A stretch of DNA of 64,000 nucleotides, from contig CAAFTU010000040.1 in the NCBI GenBank assembly GCA_900766005.1, positions 1 through 64,000 on the forward strand. The letters run 5' to 3'. Positions 34,217 through 41,640 of this stretch are shown in pieces. Below the pieces are notes generated by a model. It was given only the letters and a program-made list of their open reading frames with translations, was not told the DNA's origin and ran no database searches. The translations under genes were made by a program, and so were the position numbers. Source of the DNA: an uncultured Bacteroides sp. GTDB lineage: Bacteria; Bacteroidota; Bacteroidia; Bacteroidales; Bacteroidaceae. How positions within the stretch are numbered: position 1 is the stretch's first letter; every line of letters starts with the position of its first letter.

Positions 34217-35392
34217 TTAGTTCAATACTTTAAATCCGCTTGCATTGTTCACGTTTACAGCCATGTAAACCTTTGCTGCTTCGGTGTCTATATACATCTG
34301 CCCGATAAAGTCAGGTGCTTCATCAGGTGCTTTCTTTGCGATGATAATCATAGGCAGCCCACACACCTTCGGCAGTTCATCAAGGTCGATAGAAATCGCA
34401 TGTGCATTGCCCAAGTTATCAACTGGCAGCGATTCCAGTTCTTCATAACACTGCTCCACCTTCACTTCCACGCCGTTCACCTTGTCTGTCAGCTTCCCTG
34501 CTTCGGCCGCTGCGTTGTTAGCTTTCATTGCGGCGGCTTCTGCATTCGCTGTTGCTTTGTTAGCCTTATCCACAGCAGCAGCCGTGGCTGTGTTTGCTGC
34601 TGATGCAGCATCGCCAGCAACCTTACGTGCGTCTTCGGCAGCTTTGTTGGCCGTAGCTGTTGCCTCCGTTGCAGCTTGCCTTGCGGCGCTTGCTGCGTTA
34701 TTGGCTGATGTAGTAGCTTTGTCTGCATTACCTTTTGCTGTATCAGCACCTGCAGCAGCCGTGGTTGCCTTGCTCGCAGCCTGATCTGCCTTGCTGATAG
34801 ATGCGTCTACTCGGTTCGCTGCACTTGTAGCTTGCTCAGCTGCTGTCGTTGCCTGCGTAGTAGCTTGCTCTGTTGCCAACTTTGCTTCATTCGCTTTTGA
34901 CGCTGCATCATTTGCGGATAAAGCTGCATTGTTTGCCGTCCTTGCCGCAGATTCCGCACTGGTCTTAGCGGTTTCAGCCTCTACCGTTACATCCTTTGCT
35001 TTCTGCGTTGCAACTATTGCGTTATTAGCCGCAAATGACGCCTTCCCTGCCTCCGAACTTGCGTTATCCGCTGCGCTACTTGCCTTATTTGCCATGTTCT
35101 TAGCTTGCTCGGTTGCTGTAACAGCATTGTTTTTAGCTTCATTTGCTTCCTTTGCAGCTTTAGATGCCGCTTTAGCTGAATCGTTTGCACTAATAGTTGC
35201 TACTTTTGCCTCGGTAATATCTGCGAGCGGTGCCCACCAGGCTCTATCTGTCAAATCATGTCCTACATTGTTTTCCTGCAACGACACATGACTGCCGCTA
35301 TCCGATGAAACAAAATCGAACTTCCGAAACAATTTCCCTACCGCATAATCCCCTGCGTAGGTAAACGCCACCTTTCCTAATTTCTTTTTCAT
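34217..35392 (-). CDS. Alanine-rich coiled-coil tail fibre/shaft protein
   Basis: 391 residues. The region from about 60 to 310 is a long run of degenerate Ala/Lys/Asn-rich heptads (KAASKAAKEANEAKNNAVTA, AADNASSEAGKASFAANNA), predicted as a rod-like trimeric coiled coil. The C-terminus carries a small compact domain (VCGLPMIIIAKKAPDEAPDF, QMYIDTEAAKVYMAV). Placed just before the DGR target, it probably forms the shaft that displays the adhesin. Confidence 0.75.
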   Translation of the reverse strand: MKKKLGKVAFTYAGDYAVGKLFRKFDFVSSDSGSHVSLQENNVGHDLTDRAWWAPLADITEAKVATISANDSAKAASKAAKEANEAKNNAVTATEQAKNMANKASSAADNASSEAGKASFAANNAIVATQKAKDVTVEAETAKTSAESAARTANNAALSANDAASKANEAKLATEQATTQATTAAEQATSAANRVDASISKADQAASKATTAAAGADTAKGNADKATTSANNAASAARQAATEATATANKAAEDARKVAGDAASAANTATAAAVDKANKATANAEAAAMKANNAAAEAGKLTDKVNGVEVKVEQCYEELESLPVDNLGNAHAISIDLDELPKVCGLPMIIIAKKAPDEAPDFIGQMYIDTEAAKVYMAVNVNNASGFKVLN

Positions 35393-35395
35393 ATT

Positions 35396-36142
35396 TTACG
35401 CATTAAAAATCAATTCACCATCTTCCAAAGCAACAACTCCGTCCGCCGCTCCGTCTTGGCAATCCATCACCAGCTCCATTGTTTCCGGGTCAATATGAAA
35501 AGTAGGGAACAACACATCTCCGGTAGAAGGTTTTCCGGTGTCAATATACATATCGCTTACTATGTCCCACACTAACCAATTGCCGTTCTCTCCTATCATT
35601 GGAGGGTGTGCGCTGATCTCATTTGCCAAATTCTCCACGTCATGGCAAATTTCTTCTGCCTTCGCGGCTGCATCCAGAGCGGGCTTTTGGATCCACGCAA
35701 TAAAATCTGCTTCCGTACCCTCATGCCCTTGCGATAGCCAGCTCTCAAACGCTGATTTACCCTGTACTCCGATTGTTATGTTATCTGTAAATACAATATC
35801 AGCTATAGACGCATCTCCAGCAACTTCCATGCAGGAGAGCGGAACCAGTTCTACGAAGTTGCATCTATCTACAACTGCTTGACCGTCTCTGCCCCAATTT
35901 ACCCAAAGCGTTGCGGTGTGATTTCCTGTGTGCTGCTGCGTTTTGCCTTCCCACGTCGCAACCACTTCACTTCCTTCCGTAATACACCGCAAAGGATATT
36001 TGCGACTGAATCTGTCTACTACTTCCAGCCGCAAATCCATTTTTTCAAGTTCCGCGGGCGCGCCATTCACCGTAATGCGCCATCTGATACGTATATCCTT
36101 GCCTATTCTGACTTTTTTTACTTGTTGCATAACTTTATACAT
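35396..36142 (-). CDS. Tail-tip/baseplate protein (BppU-like N-terminus)
   Basis: 248 residues. It opens with a beta-rich domain (GKDIRIRWRITVNGAPAELE), and its later SAFESWLSQGHEGTEADFIAW is a segment often seen between phage baseplate and fibre domains. Its location, upstream of the coiled-coil fibre and the DGR target, supports a tail-tip role. No closer assignment is possible. Confidence 0.65.
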   Translation of the reverse strand: MYKVMQQVKKVRIGKDIRIRWRITVNGAPAELEKMDLRLEVVDRFSRKYPLRCITEGSEVVATWEGKTQQHTGNHTATLWVNWGRDGQAVVDRCNFVELVPLSCMEVAGDASIADIVFTDNITIGVQGKSAFESWLSQGHEGTEADFIAWIQKPALDAAAKAEEICHDVENLANEISAHPPMIGENGNWLVWDIVSDMYIDTGKPSTGDVLFPTFHIDPETMELVMDCQDGAADGVVALEDGELIFNA

Positions 36143-36655
36143 TTAATCTCCTAAAACTCTGTAAATCGTCCTATTTGCGGTCATACCTCCGTTACCTTGA
36201 TACAAAGGATATTTATCTCTGTTGTGCACAAGGTAACGCAGACATTCTTTCATATACGTATCCGCAACGGAAAAAGCATCATTGTAAGCTGCTACCTTTT
36301 CCCGGTAGTCAGGACGATGCGAGTGCTCGCTCTCCTTGACCACAAACCCGAACCGCGTTACATTGCTGTCGCCCTGTTTCACCAGCCGGGCGTAGCTGTA
36401 ATATGCCAGAGCCTTGCGCAACCCGGCAAACGTAAACCGCCCGCATTTGCATTCGTACACACCACCGTCAAGCAGCTCAGTATATTTGTATTGATTTTCT
36501 TGCAAGTCGATAAAAAGAGCGTCACCGATTGCGCTCTTGATATCAATATCTTGCGCTTCTAAAATCAGAGATGTGACTCTGTTTTCGTCCACATGAGTAG
36601 ACATGTCGCGCGACAATGCGCTTACCTCGTCAGGCATTATTAGTAACTGCTGCAT
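36143..36655 (-). CDS. Putative head-tail connector protein
   Basis: 170 residues, mainly helical, with LILEAQDIDIKSAIGDALF near the start and GLRKALAYYSYARLVKQGD in the middle. This resembles Bacteroidetes head-completion proteins found next to portals. The start overlaps the portal gene by 26 bases. The call rests on size, helices and position. Confidence 0.55.
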   Translation of the reverse strand: MQQLLIMPDEVSALSRDMSTHVDENRVTSLILEAQDIDIKSAIGDALFIDLQENQYKYTELLDGGVYECKCGRFTFAGLRKALAYYSYARLVKQGDSNVTRFGFVVKESEHSHRPDYREKVAAYNDAFSVADTYMKECLRYLVHNRDKYPLYQGNGGMTANRTIYRVLGD

Positions 36656-37817
36656 TTCTCACATATTTAAGCGGTTCAACACTATAATCATGCGCTGGGT
36701 TCACATCTTCATACCAGCAGTCGAAAATCTTTTGTATTGCTCTCTCAATTGTTCGCTGCGACCTGTTTACGATACTATTGTAGTACTCAAAAGCATCTTC
36801 CAGGATGTCGCCAGAGAAACCGACCTTACCGATGCGGATGCAGTACCACGGCTCCTGCCCAAACGCTGAATATATGCGTTCTACTACACTCGCATCAGTA
36901 ACTGTAAAGTCCTTATCGTAATTTTTTGAGCTAAATTCTACAAATTCGGGCTTTTCTTCGTCACTGTCTAAAGTCACCTCGATTATCTTAGATGCTTTTG
37001 TATCCCCCTGAAGCTGCAAAAGCGTATCTGAAAATCCTGTATCAATATCATTCCCGGTTATGTCGTTCCCATCTCCGTCAAACCCTACCGATGATGCACC
37101 TTTTTTCGTGATCACCATTCCGGCCGGAAGGAAGTTGCACCGCACATTTCGATATTTGACATTAGCCAGACCCTCGTCCGTGCTCATTTCCGTTACCACC
37201 CTGTCAGCTTTCCCGGTTGGATACACATTGCGGCCTGCTCCGCTGACATAAAGGATTTGCCCTTTATAGCATTCAATCCCCCCAGCCGCTTCCATCTGCG
37301 CAAACACGACCTCTTTGAGAGGGTTAAAAACATGTATGTAATCTACATTTGATTTTTCGACTCTCAAAACCTTGCCTTTCCGTGTCTTGCGGCCACGCCA
37401 ATCCGGATGTACTGCAATCTTTGCAACATATCCGTTATAGTCCTCTTCGAGTAATCTGCAGTTCTCAAACGGGATGTGGTGCAGCTCTACGATATCGCCG
37501 AACAGATTGTAATTAACGTGCAAAGCAAAGCCGTTGTACATTGCCATGTCTTTGCAAATTAGAGCGTGAATGTCATCTGCTGTATCACCTCTACGATTAA
37601 CCGCATATTCAGAAAAACCGACCTCACGGAAGCCGTTGCCCTCGATGAAGTCGGCATATCTCTCTACACACTCACTACCCGTAGAACTTGCGCAGATTAT
37701 ATCTCGTAGAACTTGCGGATAGAGATTATCATCACCATAGCTCTGTATATTCAGAGTTTGTATGTACTTCGTATCTATACGCTTGTTCGATTTACCCTTC
37801 AATTCTTTTACTCTCAT
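36630..37817 (-). CDS. Phage portal protein (probable)
   Basis: 395 residues. The pattern SYGDDNLYPQVLRDIICASS, then FIEGNGFREV and DIVELHHIPFENCRLLEED, matches portals of Bacteroidetes siphoviruses. The portal forms the dodecameric vertex for DNA packaging and tail joining. Unusually, it lies downstream of the capsid gene and far from terminase. Confidence 0.7.
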   Translation of the reverse strand: MRVKELKGKSNKRIDTKYIQTLNIQSYGDDNLYPQVLRDIICASSTGSECVERYADFIEGNGFREVGFSEYAVNRRGDTADDIHALICKDMAMYNGFALHVNYNLFGDIVELHHIPFENCRLLEEDYNGYVAKIAVHPDWRGRKTRKGKVLRVEKSNVDYIHVFNPLKEVVFAQMEAAGGIECYKGQILYVSGAGRNVYPTGKADRVVTEMSTDEGLANVKYRNVRCNFLPAGMVITKKGASSVGFDGDGNDITGNDIDTGFSDTLLQLQGDTKASKIIEVTLDSDEEKPEFVEFSSKNYDKDFTVTDASVVERIYSAFGQEPWYCIRIGKVGFSGDILEDAFEYYNSIVNRSQRTIERAIQKIFDCWYEDVNPAHDYSVEPLKYVRNAAVTNNA

Positions 37818-37834
37818 ACTTCCGTGAGTTTATG

Positions 37835-38428
37835 TTATTCGTCCTGCATCTTAGCAGCATTAATATACTCGTCAAGCGCTTCCGGAGTGACAACTTCACC
37901 GTTTAGCTGATACTCAGAAAATGATGCTCTTACATCTTCTTCCGTAGCACCTTCGATTTTCAATGCTTCAGCAAGTTCGCCGAGCAGCTGTGCATCAAGT
38001 TCGACCGCTTTTCCTTTAGATTTCTTCTTTTTCTTTTCCACTTTCTTTGCCGCTCTTTCTTTCCAATCTTCTGGATACTCAGCAAAAAAGAGGATACTAC
38101 CGGGATGCTTAGCAAGATATTGCTCTGCAATCTCGTCAGTCAGAGTTTCGTTCACATAAAAGTCGCTGCTGCCAAATTCCATCTGCAACAGCACTCCGTT
38201 TTTCAACTTATAAGCGCATTTTTCTTTCATCTTTCCGTGTTTTTTAATGTAGCAAATCATCTCTATAATAGCATCGTGGTAGCAGTCGTTACATGATGTC
38301 CGCACAAACTTCTTATCTAGCACCTGCGTATATAGAGATTCAATCTCGTCTTTATCGTTAGCAGTTAGGGGAGAGCAGTGCTCCCCTAACCTGTTTAACT
38401 TATTAATTACATCTTGCAGCATCGTCAT
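37835..38428 (-). CDS. Phage protein of unknown function (head region)
   Basis: 197 residues. The N-terminal half contains a zinc-finger-like pair CNDCYHD near residue 41; a lysine-rich segment (KKVEKKKKKSKGKAVELD) links to an acidic C-terminus. It overlaps the upstream gene by ATGA. Position between the tail-tube-like and portal genes suggests a virion or assembly role; not recognised. Confidence 0.6.
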   Translation of the reverse strand: MTMLQDVINKLNRLGEHCSPLTANDKDEIESLYTQVLDKKFVRTSCNDCYHDAIIEMICYIKKHGKMKEKCAYKLKNGVLLQMEFGSSDFYVNETLTDEIAEQYLAKHPGSILFFAEYPEDWKERAAKKVEKKKKKSKGKAVELDAQLLGELAEALKIEGATEEDVRASFSEYQLNGEVVTPEALDEYINAAKMQDE

Positions 38429-39033
38429 GCTCCTCCCGATACAAGCGTATCAACTGCCGTTTTAGTCACTTGATAAGATGTCTTATACAAGAACAAAGCA
38501 GATTTAGGTACTTTCTGCTCTTCGAGAGTTATAGCCCAGCCGCCCTCTGTTTCTTCCGAATATTTGTTGTTCTCGATTGCTGTAGCCTGCAAACCTTGAT
38601 AGTAGCCGTACACCTGAAACGCTGAATCACCTGCATTAGCTTCTTTATTCAATCCCTTATGCTTGTTTTCCAGCACCAGCACGTAAGAGCCGTTTGCCAG
38701 CCCGTCAATGATGTCTGCGCACACATCTGGGTCATTGGCAAGCACAACAATGTTAATTGTGTTTGTAAACGTATTAACGAAGTTGCCAGCGACCATTGTT
38801 GTAGTAGACCCTGTAAAAGGAGTCTTGCCAGGCACTACTACCTTATACCCTTTCTTCGTTGATTTCATCGCAAGCGTCTCAATCACGTTCTTTCGCGCAG
38901 CATTAAAAGCTGTAGCGGCAAAATCAACATCACATCTGTTCATAATCACTCCCTCCTGCTCGTAGCCGGGGATAATCGGGTTGGAACAATCCATCCCGAT
39001 TTCTTTCTTCAATAAACTATCGCAAACTGCCAT
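38425..39033 (-). CDS. Phage structural protein, possibly tail tube
   Basis: 202 residues, beta-rich, with ATAFNAARKNVIETLAMKST and KVVVPGKTPFTGSTTTMVAG. The composition and the location after the capsid gene suggest a major tail-tube or head-decoration protein. I do not recognise a defined family. Confidence 0.55.
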   Translation of the reverse strand: MAVCDSLLKKEIGMDCSNPIIPGYEQEGVIMNRCDVDFAATAFNAARKNVIETLAMKSTKKGYKVVVPGKTPFTGSTTTMVAGNFVNTFTNTINIVVLANDPDVCADIIDGLANGSYVLVLENKHKGLNKEANAGDSAFQVYGYYQGLQATAIENNKYSEETEGGWAITLEEQKVPKSALFLYKTSYQVTKTAVDTLVSGGA

Positions 39034-39047
39034 ATTCCCTCCTTTTT

Positions 39048-40118
39048 TTAGTATGCAATCTGGAATAAGTTATCTTCTCCAATCAAGCAGCCCAAGCGGC
39101 CGGACATGTACGCTTTTGTAGCGCGTTCATCTTGATTAAACCACACTTCCAAGTCGGGCAAAATCTGACCTGCTGGAGATCCAACGAACATTTGTTTAGG
39201 CGAACCAAATACAGCGCGGTGCGGCAGATTCAACTTTGTTCCGTTGTTTTGATACGTTTGAATCATTCTGTCCCAGATGCTGAGTTTGTAGATAGGCACA
39301 CCATTATACTCAGTCACTTTAATGCCGTCGTAGATGTCCTTCCAATCAAGGATAAGTTTGTACTCACGCTTCAAATCTCTTTCCAGAGCATCCACCAACG
39401 ATTTCGTAGCAAAGATTCCGGAACCATCCAGCGATGCAATACGCGGATCTGCAGATTCGAGAATAGAATCAAAGATGCCGATAGCTACACCTGCTCCTTT
39501 GATTTTACTCATTTGCAGCGCATAGCTTGCTTCACTATTAGCAGCGATAGTTGTTTTCTGATTTCCGTTCTTAGTAGCAACTGCAAACAATTGCTTAAAC
39601 AGACCATCGCAAGGCTTAAACAATTCCACGTCAGTACCTGTAGTAATCTGTCCGCTGCTGTCTGCGCTCTGAGCTTCCTTATCGCCGAACCACACAAAAC
39701 GCCACACCATACGCTGCAATGCTCTCTCCAGAGCGGGCATGATGATAACGTCCATCAAATCAGTAGATGTCAAATCACCGATTTTTGTACCAGTTTTCAG
39801 CGCATATTCTGCAATTGAGTTGTAAAACTCAGTGTAGCACCATTTAAGCGGAGCACTCCAATCACCGATATCCCACGTCTTTTCAGCAGCCTGAATCGTA
39901 GGTGTTTTATAGGTCGGGTCGCACTTAGAACCAGCCCAACCGATATCACTCATTTCCCCAGTCCATCCGAGTTTCTGTCCGTTCTGTACGTTCTGACGGA
40001 ATGTGAAAAACTGCTCAAACTTTTCATCCATGAAAAGCGTTAAAATCAGCAGTTCGCGAAGGTCTTTAACTGCGCCATTGTCCTTCGTCAAGTTCTTTAC
40101 ACTCTCTAAAATTTCCAT
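39048..40118 (-). CDS. Major capsid protein (probable)
   Basis: 356 residues directly downstream of the prohead protease, as capsid genes usually are. It begins MEILESVKNLTKDNGAVKDL and includes PALERALQRMVWRFVWFGDK and a C-terminal VWFNQDERATKAYMSGRLG. Length and composition fit an HK97-type capsid without a long cleaved delta domain. The assignment depends on position plus this general look. Confidence 0.65.
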   Translation of the reverse strand: MEILESVKNLTKDNGAVKDLRELLILTLFMDEKFEQFFTFRQNVQNGQKLGWTGEMSDIGWAGSKCDPTYKTPTIQAAEKTWDIGDWSAPLKWCYTEFYNSIAEYALKTGTKIGDLTSTDLMDVIIMPALERALQRMVWRFVWFGDKEAQSADSSGQITTGTDVELFKPCDGLFKQLFAVATKNGNQKTTIAANSEASYALQMSKIKGAGVAIGIFDSILESADPRIASLDGSGIFATKSLVDALERDLKREYKLILDWKDIYDGIKVTEYNGVPIYKLSIWDRMIQTYQNNGTKLNLPHRAVFGSPKQMFVGSPAGQILPDLEVWFNQDERATKAYMSGRLGCLIGEDNLFQIAY

Positions 40119-40149
40119 ATATTTTCTGTTTAGTTAGTCAATGTTTAAG

Positions 40150-41292
40150 TTATCTGTTGTATCGTGCAGCGTTCTTCGCTCTTGCTTCTTGCAATCGCTG
40201 TTGGATTCTGCTTTCTGTCTTTTCATCTTCCTTCTTTCCTTTCGGTTGAGCACTCCGGCCAGCCGGGACATAGGTAGATGCTGCCACTTTCGCCAGCCAC
40301 TTTTCGCCGCCAGCCTTCTGGACGGATGCGAGGATACGCTCTTCCGCTTCGGATTTTGCGCTTTTCTGCAGTTCAGATACCTGAGCTTCCAGTTCGTTGA
40401 TACGTTCCTGCAATGCTGCTGTTTCGTCATCTTCGCTGGACGGATCCTTAATCTCGGTAATAACACCATCCTTTACAATTACTGTGCGGCCGTCCTCCAG
40501 CACAAACTCTCCGTCCGGCGATGCAGGGTCGCCAACTTGGATTTCTCCCTCTTCGCGTTCTACCGTCAGTTCATCGCCAGTCGATGTCGTGATAACCTTC
40601 GCCACGATGGCGGGCACATCTTCAATTTTTGCGTAACCGCACTTTGCGAGCAATCGGTCAATGATTGATTTGCTCACCGTAACATTCTCTTTTTTCATCT
40701 CTTTAGAATTGTTGTTAATAGTCTTAGTTTCTTTTGCTGACATTGCAGGTACAACGAACGACACAAAGCCGAGCGCAATAGCTTTTTCCGAGCCGAACCA
40801 TCCTCCAGCGTTCATCTGTGCTTCCAGTTCTTCACGTGATTTTCCTGTTCTCTCAGTGTAAACGCTAATCATTTTTTCCTTCTCTGCCGACATCGTAGAT
40901 TGCAATGCGGCCAGCTTTTCGAGAGTCAGGTCACCCCCCACATTGCCGCCCGGTATATAAGGGTTATGGATCAGCATCTCTGCATGTTCGTACATACTTC
41001 TTCGCTCTAATGGAGCAGCTAACAAGATAACTGTAGCCATCGAAGCGCACGTACCTACTACCTTGCACGAAATTTCTTTGCCGGATGCTCTCAAAGCATC
41101 ATAGATAGCATAACCCTCTGTGCAGTCACCTCCGCAAGAATGGATTTCCACGTCTACAACATTATCCTGCGGATCCATCCAACCAAGGAAAGACTGCACA
41201 TCGGAAAACGACATACTATCTTCTCCGCTCATCCAATATTTTGCTTTATCCGCATCGGGTGCAATGTCCTTGTTAATAAATAATTTCGCCAT
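40150..41292 (-). CDS. ClpP-type prohead protease with scaffold-like C-terminus
   Basis: 380 residues from the ATG at 41292 (MAKLFINKDI), which is just downstream of a promoter box. The ClpP-like fold shows EIHSCGGDCTEGYAIYDALR, the catalytic Ser in TCASMATVI and His in AEMLIHNPY. The C-terminal 200 residues contain an acidic stretch and a coiled coil (LQERINELEAQVSELQ), like a fused scaffold. It cleaves scaffold and capsid during head maturation. Confidence 0.88.
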   Translation of the reverse strand: MAKLFINKDIAPDADKAKYWMSGEDSMSFSDVQSFLGWMDPQDNVVDVEIHSCGGDCTEGYAIYDALRASGKEISCKVVGTCASMATVILLAAPLERRSMYEHAEMLIHNPYIPGGNVGGDLTLEKLAALQSTMSAEKEKMISVYTERTGKSREELEAQMNAGGWFGSEKAIALGFVSFVVPAMSAKETKTINNNSKEMKKENVTVSKSIIDRLLAKCGYAKIEDVPAIVAKVITTSTGDELTVEREEGEIQVGDPASPDGEFVLEDGRTVIVKDGVITEIKDPSSEDDETAALQERINELEAQVSELQKSAKSEAEERILASVQKAGGEKWLAKVAASTYVPAGRSAQPKGKKEDEKTESRIQQRLQEARAKNAARYNR

Positions 41293-41311
41293 ATTAGTTT
41301 TTGCTTTTGTA

Positions 41312-41319
41312 CAAAGATA
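41312..41319 (-). promoter_or_regulatory. -7 box of the head-gene operon
   Basis: The minus strand reads TATCTTTG (TAnnTTTG), 19 bases before the protease ATG. A near-consensus TTTC lies 21 bases further upstream. It follows directly after a terminator, so the head genes form their own transcription unit. Confidence 0.55.
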
Positions 41320-41381
41320 ACAATCTGATATCCGGCAAAAGAAACATGCTACAACATAGCACTGACATTGCATGACAGAAC

Positions 41382-41407
41382 AAAAAAAGGGAAGCTAAAA
41401 GCCTCCC
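41382..41407 (-). terminator. Terminator between tail and head operons
   Basis: On the minus strand GGGAGGCTTTTAGCTTCCC forms a short hairpin followed by seven T. It begins at the stop of the small helix-turn-helix gene. Confidence 0.75.
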
Positions 41408-41640
41408 TAAATCGCAATCGTAGCAGAAAATCTGTCTACAATCCTGTACACCGTCCTCTCTGATACCTCATACTCGTCAGATAGATACTGCATGATATAC
41501 GTTTTCTTATGCCCTTCATTGCGAAGTCTTTCGTACTCTCTATACATCTCCATGTACTTGATATCATCAACGCTCAGAGCTGCGCTCTGCATTTTTTTCA
41601 AAAGATTTTCATTTACTGCCAACAATTCATAACCTGTCAT
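41407..41640 (-). CDS. Small helix-turn-helix protein
   Basis: 77 residues. The C-terminal half reads KKTYIMQYLSDEYEVSERTV followed by YRIVDRF, a good helix-turn-helix of the kind found in homeodomain-like or terminase small subunit proteins. It overlaps the tape-measure stop by ATGA and is the last gene before the terminator. A regulatory role in late gene expression is possible, unproven. Confidence 0.65.
   Translation of the reverse strand: MTGYELLAVNENLLKKMQSAALSVDDIKYMEMYREYERLRNEGHKKTYIMQYLSDEYEVSERTVYRIVDRFSATIAI

Noticed and set aside
34482..35291. Alanine-rich open frames on the plus strand
   Set aside because: They mirror the GC-biased alanine codons of the minus-strand coiled-coil gene; no start signal or product.
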